From Forficula auricularia (lineage: Eukaryota; Arthropoda; Insecta; Dermaptera; Forficulidae), in the NCBI GenBank assembly GCA_024734495.1, contig JALMQS010000061.1, positions 10,498,605-10,562,604 of the forward strand: a DNA stretch of 64,000 nucleotides, in the 5' to 3' direction. Below, piece by piece: positions 1 to 9,334 of the stretch. The notes under the pieces are model-generated. The model did no database searches, was not told where the DNA came from, and saw only the letters and a list, made by a program, of their open reading frames with translations. The position numbers and the translations under genes are program-made. Each line of letters opens with the position of its first letter. Position 1 is the first letter of the stretch.

Positions 1-458
1 ATTTTAAGTCGATTCTTCTACATTTTCAGTAGAGGTTTCCATTAATAGTCAAAACATCATAAATGGAATTCAATAAGGTCATTCCTCCAGTATTAGAAAA
101 GAATCGATCGTTATTTTATTGATTTTAAGTCGATTCCTCCATGTCTTCAGCAATGGTTACCAATAATAATCGAAACGTCAAAAACTTAATGTAGAATTGT
201 TATTCCTCAAGTATTAGATGAGAATCGATGGCTATTTTTGATTTTAAGTCGATTCCTCTATGTCCTCAGCAATGGTTACAATAATAACCGAAATGTCAAA
301 AATCCAATGTGGAATGGTTAGTCCTCGACTCTTAAATGAGAATTATTTTTGAATTAATGTCAATATGAACTACAAATTGCAAGTGGTATCTGATTAATAA
401 TAAAGGGACAAACATATTAATATTTCAAATGAATTTGGATAAAGTTTAGCAACGATCC

Positions 459-731
459 TTCTTCATCCTCTCTATAGGCTTTCGCCTGTTCTTCCAATAA
501 GAAAAAAGAATAAAGACGTTAGTTTCTTGCTGCGACATCCTTCCATCTTTTTTTCGGCCGTCCTCTGCTCCGTGTGCCACGTGGGCGATTTTCCTTCACG
601 ATTTTTGCAAGGCGGTCATCCGTCATTCGTTCCACATGTTCCCCCCATCCTCTCTTTCTCACATCGATCCATTCCACTATATCCTGGATTCCGCTTAGTT
701 CACTTAGATCATTGCTGCGGATTCTATGCGG
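459..731 (-). mobile_element. 5'-truncated non-LTR retrotransposon insertion
   Basis: This 273-bp block is flanked by 8-bp duplications AACGATCC (451-458 and 732-739) that lie within an otherwise continuous repeat end, so it is a discrete insertion. Read on the minus strand it encodes the extreme C-terminus of a reverse transcriptase, followed by about 60 bp of 3' UTR ending in a purine-rich GGATGAAGAA tail. Heavy 5' truncation and a short target duplication are typical of target-primed reverse transcription. Confidence 0.75.
519..731 (-). pseudogene. LINE reverse transcriptase, C-terminal 70 codons
   Basis: The minus strand reads open from 731 to a TAA at 519-521. Recognisable blocks are RKRGWGEHVERM, then SRGRPKKRWKDV near the end. 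The W-G-H-V-x-R-M and GRPxxRW signatures are characteristic of the C-terminus downstream of the RT palm in many insect endonuclease/RT-type LINEs. The same GRPR signature occurs in the larger fragment at 33692-34326, but the two differ too much to be one subfamily. There is no start codon; the fragment is a dead 5'-truncated copy. The plus-strand open frames across this interval are shadows of this sequence. The clade (RTE, Jockey or Daphne-like) cannot be decided from the fragment. Confidence 0.75.
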
Positions 732-757
732 AACGATCCGTTGCAGTTTATTTATTT

Positions 758-1000
758 ATTTTTTTTTGAAAACGGGCCATCTCTCGGAGTAGGCTCACTT
801 TTCGAACTAAATGGCAAAACACTGGCCTTGCTTAGCTGTTTAGGTGGCTAGAAATGACTCGTTTTCAAATGTAATACAAGAATGAACATACTAAGAGATA
901 AAAAATAAAAAAAAATGGAGATGTCCCCTTTTCAAAATGAGCGATTCAATTGTTTACCTACTCAATTTAAATGAAATTATAGATAATAAATAAATAAATA
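758..1000. other. AT-rich spacer
   Basis: AT-rich, low-complexity sequence with no gene, RNA or terminal repeat that I can recognise. Confidence 0.5.
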
Positions 1001-1004
1001 AATA

Positions 1005-1260
1005 CATTTCATTCTGTTAAATTCCGCAAACTTTTCTCTATAAAAATAATGAAGACTAAAAATTAAAAAAATAAATTATATTTAAAAAAAAACTAAAAAA
1101 AACGCTTCTAAAAAGTTCAAAATAATGTAATACTTAATTAAAAAGAGTGCAACACTTTGTCGAAATTAATTACAAGCACATGTTTCTGCGGCCTACGCTT
1201 TTTGATTAAGTATTACGTTATTTTGTACTTTTTAGAAGCGTATTTTTTTTTTAATTTATA
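1005..1260. repeat. Palindromic MITE-like repeat, copy 1
   Basis: Arms at about 1103-1150 and 1195-1240 are inverted copies, starting CGCTTCTAAAAAGT and ending ACTTTTTAGAAGCG. A second copy with the same arms and the same left flank (TCTGTTAAATTCCGCAAAC) lies at 8990-9312. It has no coding capacity, so it is probably a small non-autonomous foldback element. Confidence 0.65.
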
Positions 1261-1289
1261 CACATTTTTCTTGTTTTTTTTTAGTTTGA

Positions 1290-1703
1290 AAATTTTAAAT
1301 TTTTAAGAGCCCACACCCCTTTAATTTTCGGTTCGATTTCAACCAAAATCTATTTAGCTCTTATTCTCAATATAAAGAATCTACATATGAAATTTCGTTT
1401 TGATATTCACACTTCTTTTTGAGCTAGAGCGTTCATAAAATTTGGTAACATACCAACGTACAAACAGACATTTTGACAAAATCATTAATATCTCGTAAAA
1501 TATAAAATAAGTAAATATAAAATATAATTTTTGCGATGTTCAATCATAAGGACTTTTTTGTAGTGAAAAACGCAATGGTTTCGTTCAATTTTTTTTTTTT
1601 AACAAAATAGTTTCAGCCTTTTTTGAAATACTCTATTTCGAATAAACGAAACAAAAAAAACAACAACACTTTTTTCATGCACGATTACAATACTTGACCA
1701 TAC
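1290..1703 (-). repeat. Interspersed repeat family A, minus strand
   Basis: On the minus strand this starts with a hairpin-prone end (GGGTATGGTCAAGTATTG) and TAATCGTGCATGAAAAAAGTG, followed by poly-pyrimidine and an AAAACGGCT-like segment. It matches 42640-43000 and 63878-64000, and weaker copies at 7371-7620 and 47150-47480. It abuts family B at about 1704. There is no ORF. Class is uncertain; the terminal hairpin resembles the Helentron-like 5' end at 52452. Confidence 0.5.
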
Positions 1704-2330
1704 CCTGTGTGTTCACCACACGACTTTCACATTTTCATTTATTTGAAGTTATCGCGACACTACTAATTTACACCCCTTCCTTTATTTCGTTTTTTTTTTG
1801 ATTTTCTCAAAAACGGTTATAACGATTTTTTTAAAAATTAGTGTATTTATCAAGTGTCATGAGTTAATGTCAAAGTTGTGTCAAATTTTTTATCCGATTG
1901 AATTAAAGGAAGGGGTTGTAAATTAGGAGTGTCGTAAAATAAATATTTTAATCGTTCATATCTCGTCTTCGGAAAGTCGCAGAGCCTTTAAAACTTAAGG
2001 TTAGGCTCTAGCCTACAAGAAGTATAACAAGATTTTGGCTAAAATAGAAAAACTGGAAGTTGATGTTTACGTACGTAAGAATGTACCCCCCTGCGTTTCG
2101 CAACCATAAGTCTCAGAGATACGAAATTCGAAACTTAAGCTTGATATAGGCTAGAAGAAGTACATCAAGCTTTTGGTTGAAATCGGAAGACTGGAAGTGG
2201 ACATTTATATGAAAGATTTTTCGTTTTTTTTGATTTTCTCAAAAACGGCTACAACGATTTTTTTAAAAAACTGACCATCGCAATACTCTCCCAGTATATT
2301 CTATAGAATATAAATGTGAAAGTAAAAATA
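1704..2330 (+). repeat. Interspersed repeat family B, copy 1
   Basis: Begins with a hairpin GTGTG/CACAC, then CGACTTTCACATTTTCATTT, and ends TATAAATGTGAAAGTAAAA, giving a short subterminal inverted repeat (TTTCACATTT against AAATGTGAAA). Further copies are at 7640-8330 and 30670-31286, with a partial copy at 39795-40016. Internal text such as TTTTCTCAAAAACGG and TCATATCTCG is shared. There is no ORF. Probably a non-autonomous rolling-circle or other DNA element. Confidence 0.5.
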
Positions 2331-2429
2331 TCTAAAGACCAATGGTTGGAAAGTTTTTAAGGGGATAACTAGCCTCTGGACTAATTAATGATAGGGGCTG
2401 TTGAGATTGGAAAGTAAAAGCCGCTAGGT

Positions 2430-2730
2430 GATTTTTCCCCAACCTGGCAGTGTCCCCCTATTCCCTGTCCCCCCTATACTCTGTCCCCTCCATGCCTCCC
2501 TCGCTCTTTTCTTATCGTTGAGCCGCGTTGCGCTTCTTCAGTTGGCGACGCGCTTTCCATCAGATCTAGCAGAATAGTCTGCGCTGCCCAGTTTCCTCTA
2601 GCCTCAAGTTGATTTCTAAGTGAAAAACAACACAAATTACTTTCCAAGTGTGTTTTTTTTATTTATTTCTCTCTTTTTCAATGGAAAAGTGTTAAGTGAT
2701 TTCTTTGTGGAAAAATATTCGTTTCGTCCA
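2430..2730 (+). promoter_or_regulatory. Candidate RNA polymerase II promoter and 5' UTR
   Basis: This is the least AT-rich, non-repetitive patch in the first 20 kb. It has C-rich runs (2450-2505), then an insect-type initiator TCAGTT at 2538-2543 within CTTCTTCAGTTGGCGACGCG. About 190 bp of leader-like sequence follows, with one short upstream reading frame (ATG at about 2681, stopping after four codons). No TATA box is evident. The call rests on the initiator, composition change and linked splice donor; none is decisive. Confidence 0.3.
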
Positions 2731-2763
2731 ATGCAAACGTCTACGAGTATATCACTTAAACAT
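2731..2763 (+). CDS. Possible first coding exon (11 codons) ending at a splice donor
   Basis: An ATG at 2731 opens 11 codons reading MQTSTSISLKH, followed directly by GTAAGTATAAT at 2764, a near-consensus 5' splice site. The donor falls on a codon boundary (phase 0). Upstream lies the candidate initiator at 2540. No protein family can be recognised from 11 residues, and no downstream exon in this window can be joined to it with confidence. If it is real, the following intron is long and repeat-filled, since no convincing plus-strand exon follows. It could also be coincidence: GTAAGT occurs by chance about once per few kb. Confidence 0.25.
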
Positions 2764-2780
2764 GTAAGTATAATATTTAT

Positions 2781-3825
2781 TTTTTAAGAAAAATTAATCA
2801 CTTCGATATTATCTGCAATGATTTATTAGTTCTAATAAAATTAATTAAAAATATTATATAAAATAATTAAATAACAATTACTTGAAAAAATATTTAATTA
2901 ATTATTATTTATTACCTACTTAATAAACTAGAAATTAACCCTTATTCTTTAATTATTAATTATAAAAACAATCATTTATTAAATATTGATAGATAAATAA
3001 ATAAATGAAAATTTTTGAATCATTCTTAAATATAAATTATTATTTCTCTTAAACACTTGCTGTTTGTGAGTTTCTCAGGATAATATATATATTAAAAAAA
3101 TAAGAGTGGTCCCAAAATAGTTCCTTGTGGTAAGACCAAGTGATTGTTAAGTGTTATTAGAAATTAAATGAAATTTAATATTGGGAATATAAATAAAGAC
3201 ATGAATAGGCTTGAGGATATTTACTATCTAACAACACTTGATAACACATTAAGAAATAAATAAATACCCGAACGTCGATCGCCTATGCGAAATTTGAATG
3301 ATTTATTTTCAGCATGTTGATCTAACAAAAAGAAGAAACAATTAATTTAAAAACCTGTATATTGACCACTATGATTTGTGATGTTAATGGTAAATATTTT
3401 GACTTAAAAACGCAATTTCCATTCCATAGTATTGGATGATTTTTAAAAACTAACACTAGTGATTGCTGACAACAACAAATAATAATGGGAGTCTTGTTTT
3501 TCTGATTAAACTCTAAATTGAAATTTTTACTAAACCTTTTTTTATATCTCTGTGTACCATAAACGTATCCAGGAGAGAGGGGGCGGAGTTGAAAACGACT
3601 ATAATATTTCTTTTAGAATTTTATTTAATATTTAACATTTATATAATGTATAGGAAAATTCGTAGGTATCTTTATATTTTGAATTTTGGTTAAGCTTGTT
3701 TTGTGAGTCTCTACGTATGAATATATTATGTGGGTCCTAACATTTCAGCTAGAGAGTTGTACCAATAATTATGAAATTATTATTATTATTTCCGTCCATA
3801 ATGTGTATTAATTTGAAAGTTTATA
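2781..3825. other. AT-rich unique-looking sequence
   Basis: About 1 kb of AT-rich sequence. I see no gene, RNA or repeat termini. It would be the start of the intron if the donor at 2764 is used. Confidence 0.4.
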
Positions 3826-3872
3826 ATTGGAGTTGAGTAAAGTTCTTTTGTGTGATTTTTTTTATTTTTCAA

Positions 3873-3907
3873 CCAACGTTTCTTCTACATTGCCGACTTC
3901 TTCAGGG
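3873..3907 (-). ncRNA. Decayed hammerhead-ribozyme-like motif
   Basis: The minus strand has CTGAAGA (905-899 of this kilobase), one arm of stem II (GTCGGC) and GAAACGTT. The second stem II arm has mutated to GTAGAA, so the helix no longer forms. It is homologous to the intact motif at 35253-35287. Confidence 0.45.
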
Positions 3908-4138
3908 CTTCTACAATTATAAAAACATTATTAATAACACGTTGCAAGAGTATATTATAATAAGATTGGAGTAATTTTTGGAGACGGACTGATAAGTGTT
4001 AAGTGGATATTGATGAGGCAGTCCAAAAATTATTACATTATAATTCTGCTGAGAATGAAATACAAGATATTATTGTTACTGCCACTGAAAGAGGAGACAG
4101 AGGAGAATGCCGCATTGGATTTCCTTCACTGACTTTTC

Positions 4139-4182
4139 AAAACCCTGAAGAAGGAGGGAATAGCCTCCGAAACGTCGGTTTT
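4139..4182 (+). ncRNA. Hammerhead-ribozyme-like motif, intact core
   Basis: All parts of a type I hammerhead are visible: stem I 5' arm AAAACC (4139-4144), CTGAAGA (4145-4151), an extra A (4152), stem II GGAGG/CCTCC (4153-4157, 4164-4168) with loop GAATAG, GAAA (4169-4172), a minimal stem III CG, TC as cleavage site (4175-4176), and stem I 3' arm GGTTTT (4177-4182). Six Watson-Crick pairs close stem I. The core consensus is CUGANGA...GAAA, so CUGAAGA fits. The extra A before stem II departs from the usual core; an extra A there is known in one viroid hammerhead. A two-base stem III usually needs dimer formation. Confidence 0.6.
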
Positions 4183-4427
4183 ATGAATAAAAAGATAGTG
4201 TAAATTATCTTCTTCTTTTTTTGGACTGCCTCATCAATATCCACTTATATATTATAATTTCAGACCAAACATGTATTAACATTTTACCCACCAAATAGTT
4301 ACATCACAGATACGAATGTTTGATGGAACTTTTTGGTGGGTAAAATATTGATATAATAAAAATATGTTTGGTCTGAAATTATAATACTCTTGCAACTAGT
4401 TATTAATAATGTTCTTATAATTGTAGA

Positions 4428-4466
4428 AGCCCTAAAGAAGAGGGCAAAGTCGACGAAACGTTGGTT
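4428..4466 (+). ncRNA. Decayed hammerhead-like motif
   Basis: Mirror partner of the motif at 3873-3907. GAAACGTTGG is intact, but CTGAAGA has become CTAAAGA and stem II (GAGGGC against GTCGAC) has two mismatches, so it is probably inactive. Confidence 0.4.
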
Positions 4467-4520
4467 GAAAAATAAAAAAATCACACAAAAGAACTTGTCC
4501 TTAATTCTCATTATAAACTT

Positions 4521-5735
4521 TAAAATTAATTATGAAATGTTGAATTTAAAATTTTGTCTAAAAATTAAGAAAGCGACGAGAATATTTTTATAGAGAACTT
4601 TATTTCAGAAATTTCTTAATTTTTCGAAAATTTCTTTAAAGCTATTTTTATCCGTTTATTTATTATAGAAGCTTTTTGTATTCCTTCTAGCCCTGCGTCC
4701 ACTCAAATATTTTTATGAAATTACTCTAAGAAAAGATGGTACTCTAGAAATGGACGAATTTCCACTAGAGAATATCCAAAACATAAATTTCATTAAAAAA
4801 ATCAGATAATGCATTCTGTAATGAGATTTGTACCTTGTTTAGGACCACCGACCACCTTTTTCAGGTAGTGTACGGTTAAGTACCTATGTTAAGAAACTAA
4901 CAAAAATACTCCTAAATGTGAAGAGAAATTCTAAATATAAACTATTTTTCTATTAATAAATAATAAACACATATTACTCAATATAATATATTTTAAGGCA
5001 GAACAGCAGCTTACGCAGTAAATTAAAATTTCAACTAAGAAATTGATCAGAAACATACTCTCTTATTATCATAATTATCGAATTAAATAGAATTACAAAA
5101 AATTTGCTCATTATTAATTTATAAATCACTAGCTTAAAATGAATCACAAATATCTATTTTTTTTCTTTTTGGATTGGAAATTATTAAAGTTACCACTTTA
5201 TTTTTTCACCCACATTCTAATTTTTAAATTTAGTGTATTATATAAATAAAAAATAAAACATCATTCAATTATAAATTAAAATGATGAAATTATGAGTATT
5301 GATTAAAAATTACAAACCATCAAAAATATTTTTTTCTGTAGAAGTTTTGCTATTCATGATGATAATTAGAAACCGTATATGTAAGAATACTCGAAGACAT
5401 TTCCATTCCTAGAAAAGTTACTCAACAAATTTAAACTTTTTCCTTCACTTGTATCAAGATAATTATATTTTATAGTGTAAATCAGACCTTTGGACAGAAT
5501 CAGAAAAAATTTACCAACTCCGAGAACATGCATTTAAATTTTAAAGAAATAATGAATTTTGAATTATTTTTTTGTCATTTTTATTAAGCGCGCCATAAAA
5601 TATTTTGGTATTTAATTTTGCCCGACCCGATCTACAGAAATTATGCCCTCGTAAAAATAGTCGAAGCAACGCTCAAACAGACTAGAATCATGGAAGCTTT
5701 GCGTGATCCTAAGGTAACTAATAATAATTATTTAT
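4521..5735. other. AT-rich sequence without recognised features
   Basis: About 1.2 kb with no ORF, RNA gene or repeat boundary that I can support. Confidence 0.4.
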
Positions 5736-5736
5736 T

Positions 5737-5920
5737 GGGGTCGGATTGGACTAGGCGTTAGCGTTCCAGCCTGCTAACCAAGTAGACCCGGGTTCGAATC
5801 CGAATCGAGGAATCCGGTTAAAATCTGACCCCTGGTAGGGATAAATTAAATAATAATAATAATAATAAGTAGTATCGTAAATTGGCTTATGGCTAGAAAG
5901 GCCGAAAAGCCAAAAAAAAC
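5737..5920 (+). mobile_element. tRNA-derived SINE, copy 1
   Basis: The 5' part has RNA polymerase III promoter boxes: an A-box-like stretch around TTGGACTAGGCG and a B box GGTTCGAATCC (about 5792-5802). The body contains AAATCTGACCCC and a 3' end TGGCTAGAAAGGCCGAAAAG before an A-rich tail. Copies at 42335-42504 (minus) and 54397-54572 share both ends and have target duplications, which fixes the boundaries. A (AAT)n stretch in the body is expanded here. Confidence 0.8.
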
Positions 5921-6282
5921 ACATTATTGCAAATCATATAAGATCAATAAGTATTTTTAAATAATTTTTCATTTCAAACTCTTTAATTAAAATTTACGAA
6001 ATGTGCTATCTTGCTTTCGATAGACAAAACAATCAGATTATAATAGGTTGGCGTTGGTCAGCGATATAAAACATTATTTTCTCTACAGATCGAAAGTTAT
6101 AATTCTTAATTAATTTTAATCGAGTAAAACCAATTAATAAATTTATAAGCTGTAACGCGGGGCCATGTGTTAGGAAACACGCCGCTCTTGTCGTTTCTTA
6201 AATCAAAATACTATTTTTATCCTGTAGTTTATTCACTTAAGTTCACATTTTTAAAGTATTGACGTTTTTTGTTATTATTATT

Positions 6283-6440
6283 TTTTTAAGGTATTGTATA
6301 ATATCAAATCAAAAAATAAGAAAATATAATACGTTTTTAATAAAAAAGATATGACGTGACTTGAGGCTGAATTTATTGCATAATATCAAATCAAAAAATA
6401 AGAAAATATAATACGTTTTTAATAAAAAAGATCTGTTGTG
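6283..6440 (+). repeat. Tandem duplication of a ~73-bp unit
   Basis: Two adjacent near-identical units share AATATCAAATCAAAAAATAA and ATACGTTTTTAATAAAAAAG, starting near 6290 and 6378. No coding sequence. Confidence 0.75.
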
Positions 6441-6558
6441 ACTTAAGAATGCTACGTGCCCCCTCTTGAATATTTATTTTTATTACATAACAAAAAAAAA
6501 AAGAGAAAATGAAATCACATTTTTAAGGACTACAATAATAGTAAACATTTTATATATT

Positions 6559-6899
6559 AAAGTTTGAATTTTTATTTAAATCACACATGATTAATTTATA
6601 ATTATTTATAAGTTAACCTATAATCGGAGTGGGTGCTCATACTTGAGAACGATCGCAGAATTAGTCGATCGAAACGTTATATTTATATTGTAATTATTTG
6701 TTTCAATAAATAGTTATAAATTAATCATGTGATTTAAATAAAAATTCAAACTCAGTTAACCTATAATCGGAGTGGGTGCTCTTACTTCAGAACGATCGCA
6801 GAATATGTCGATCGAAACGTTGTATTTATATTGTAATTATTTGTTTCAATAAATAATTATAAATTAATCATGTGTGATTTAAATAAAAATTCAAACTTT
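6559..6899. mobile_element. TIR element with duplicated core and GAAACGTT motifs
   Basis: The outer ~48 bp are near-perfect inverted repeats (AAAGTTTGAATTTTTATTT at 6559; complement ending 6899). A third, internal copy of the arm lies at 6700-6751. The core unit (TAACCTATAATCGGAGTGGG) occurs twice, at 6615 and 6755. Each core has a hairpin CGATCG/CGATCG followed by GAAACGTT, resembling the 3' half of the hammerhead-like motifs elsewhere, but the CTGANGA box is not recognisable (CTTGAGA, CTTCAGA). No ORF. Confidence 0.6.
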
Positions 6900-7370
6900 A
6901 ATCAAATTAATCACAAAAATAAAAGCTTCAACAGCTTCATTACTAATTTTAATTTATTAATTTATTTTATATGAACCCAGTAACAAAAGCCCATTTGGTC
7001 AGATCATAAGTACTATGATGCTATGATTTGTTTTGAGCTCAATCAGGATAGAAGAATGCGCATTTTCCAAACTCTGGCTTGTTCAAATGCAGAGGTTGGG
7101 TTATCTTCTCTAGAATTCTTTATTCTGGCCTCCAAGAAGTTGAATTACAGGAACCGACCATTGTCCCCGGGCCTAGGTGAATATTTTTTTATTTGTCTCT
7201 TTGTGTGAGTGTATAAAAATTGGAGTAAAAGTCGGATTATAGCCGGCCAAATTTTTTTGTAGCTAGCTGGACTTAGCCCCTTACACGTAGGCATAATCTA
7301 ATCATTATTATTATTATTATTATTTGTGAAACCTACCTAGTAATTTACTGTTATATTTTTTAAATTTATA
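6900..7370. other. AT-rich spacer
   Basis: Contains one 61-codon open frame (7023-7208) without family resemblance and a short (ATT)n run near 7303-7322. Nothing else is supported. Confidence 0.4.
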
Positions 7371-7630
7371 ATCTAATCAGCTTTATATTATAAATATAAA
7401 ACAGCTAAATACGAAATTTCGTTTTGAATTTCTTGTTTTTGAATAAGAGCGATCTCAAAATTTGACCACACTCGTATTAACTCACGGCTAACGTACGAAC
7501 AAACTCACTGACATTTTGACAAAATAATTAATATCCTTTATAATATTCATTATACTTATAAGTCTTTTTTGGGGGAGTTTTCTCCGTGATTTCGTTCAAC
7601 TTAAAATAGATTTACCCATTTTTAAATATT
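7371..7630 (-). repeat. Degraded family A repeat
   Basis: Shares with 1370-1640 the order of CTTTATATTATAAATATAAA-like text, GAAATTTCGTTTTGA, ACATTTTGACAAAATAATTA and TTTCGTTCAA. Ends are eroded. Confidence 0.4.
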
Positions 7631-7639
7631 TTGACAAAA

Positions 7640-8330
7640 TCAACTGGTGTGATCACCACACGACTATCACATTTTCATTTATATGAAGTCATCGCGACAC
7701 TACTAATTTACACCCCCTTCCTTTATTTCGTTTTTTTTTTATTTTCTCAAAAACGGCTCTAAGGATTTTTTTTTTTAAATTAGTGTATTTATCAAGTGTC
7801 ATAAGTTAATAGTTGTGTCAAATTTTTATTCCGATTGAATTAAAGAAAGGGGTTGTAAATTAAGTGTCGTAAAATAAATATTCTAATCGTTCATATCTCG
7901 TATTCGGAAATTCGCAGAGCCTTGAAATTTGAAACTTAAGCTATCTAGAGGCTACAAGAAGTATAACAAGATTTTGGCTAAAAATAGAAAAATCGGAAAT
8001 TGATGTTTACGTACCTAAGAATTTACCACCCCCCTCCCCCCCTTGCGTTTCGCAACCATAAGTCTCAGAGATACGAAATTCGAAACTTAAGCTTGATATA
8101 GCCTAAAAGGAGTACAACAAGATTTTGATTGAAATCGGAAGGCTGGAAGTGGACATTTACATGAAAGATTTTTTGATTTTTTTGATTTTCTCAAAAACGG
8201 ATCAAAGGATTTTTTTTTATAAATTTAAAATTTTTTCATCTCTGAAATACAAGCTCTCAAAGAGTTAGGACCCAGACTGGCCATCGCAATACTCTCCCAT
8301 TATATTCTATAGAATATAAATGTGAAAGTA
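7640..8330 (+). repeat. Interspersed repeat family B, copy 2
   Basis: Same order as the copy at 1704-2330: hairpin GTGTGATCACCACAC, CATCGCGACACTACTAATTT, TAATCGTTCATATCTCG, and end ATTCTATAGAATATAAATG, followed by a long A run at 8331. Confidence 0.6.
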
Positions 8331-8344
8331 AAAAAAAAAAAAAA

Positions 8345-8988
8345 ACGGCGCAAACATCAATTATTTCTGTACGATTAAAATAATTCCACATAGTTTTATT
8401 TCCCTATTCCACTATATTGACGTGCATGCAACTGGCTATAAGTTCGCAAAAGGCAATAATTGTCTACTAATATATTTAATTTACACTTCTATCCTAATTC
8501 ATCTAACTAACTATGTAATCTAAATTAAGTAGTATGTATAAAATAAATTTATGTAAAATCCTTCATTTGTTTGACTTTATTATTAATAATAACTTGTTCA
8601 ACTCATTTTCTACTTCATCTTAATAGCTAAACTCTTTATATTTAGAAACTAATTTTTCTAGTTAATTAACCAAACCAAATGAAATTTGTATTAATTATAG
8701 ATCTATTACTATTATATGAAATGCTAGGAGTGTTGAACTTTTTGTTAACCAATGATACGGATAAATTAAAATTAATTAATTTATTAAAGAATGTCTTTAA
8801 AAGATTTTTCAAAAATAATCTTAATTAGTAGATCAAGCTTATTTTAAAATAAAAAAATAATTTACATTTCTTAATAATACAATATATTGTTCCTCCATAT
8901 CGATTTTTCAGTTAACCAAACTTTTTTACATGCTTTATATTAGCTTCACCTGTATCTATCTATACATTGATACATGTGACTTTTGTTC
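8345..8988. other. AT-rich sequence without recognised features
   Basis: No ORF, RNA gene or repeat end seen. Confidence 0.4.
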
Positions 8989-8989
8989 T

Positions 8990-9325
8990 GTTAAATTCCG
9001 CAAACATTTCTCTATAAAAATAATTGTTTACCTTCTCAATTTAAATGAAATTATATAAAAATAATAAAAATAAATACATTTCATTCTGTTAAATTCCGCA
9101 AACTTTTCTTTATAAAAATAATTTATTTTAAAAAGTAAAAAAATAAATTATATTTAAAAAAAACAAACTAAAAAACATGCTTCTAAAAAGTACAAAATAA
9201 TGTAATACTTAATCAAAAAGCGTGGGGCACTTTGTCGAAATTAATTAAACGTTTCTGAGCACCACAGTTTTTGATTAAGTATTACATTGTTTTGTACTTT
9301 TTAGAAGCATGTTTTTTAATTTTTT
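8990..9325. repeat. Palindromic MITE-like repeat, copy 2
   Basis: Arms at 9175-9220 and 9265-9312 (CATGCTTCTAAAAAGTAC against its complement) match the element at 1005-1260, including the flanking TCTGTTAAATTCCGCAAAC, which is itself duplicated here (8989 and 9085). Confidence 0.65.
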
Positions 9326-9334
9326 AATGATATT

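Larger units (their letters stand above)
1..757 (-). mobile_element. Right part of a satellite-bearing Helentron-like element, interrupted by a LINE
   Basis: Positions 1-360 are about three monomers of the ~118-bp satellite that is abundant at 15300-18430, here in the minus orientation (marks: GAAACGTCAAAAA, TTATTCCTCAAGTATTAGATGAGAATCGAT). Positions 360-458 and 732-757 are the shared right end: TTGGATAAAG, then a terminal hairpin GCAACG/CGTTGC and GCAGTTTATT. The hairpin is split by a 273-bp LINE insertion at 459-731, with the 8-bp AACGATCC on both sides. The same right end occurs at 17145, 18568, 29050 and 53060. The left end lies outside the window. Confidence 0.6.
3830..4520. mobile_element. 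Nested inverted-repeat element with hammerhead-like ends
   Basis: The outer arms 3836-3950 and 4380-4510 are inverted copies (TCTACAATTATAA against TTATAATTGTAGA). Each carries a ribozyme-like motif pointing outward. Inside are two smaller palindromes: 4250-4384 (ATAATTTCAGACCAAACAT against its complement) and 3999-4247 (GGATATTGATGAGGCAGTCC against its complement). The latter surrounds an intact hammerhead-like motif at 4139-4182. The same outer arm occurs as a single copy at 35185-35345. Likely non-autonomous, possibly Penelope-related terminal repeats. Confidence 0.6.

Noticed and set aside
527..792. Two plus-strand open frames of 72-80 codons
   Set aside because: They are antisense to the LINE reverse transcriptase C-terminus at 519-731 and run into the flanking repeat.
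4003..4203. 66-codon plus-strand frame
   Set aside because: It lies in a palindromic repeat and covers the hammerhead-like motif; no protein motif.
5737..5920. Functional tRNA gene
   Set aside because: A and B boxes are present, but the segment does not close as a cloverleaf and is part of a repeated element with flanking duplications in other copies.
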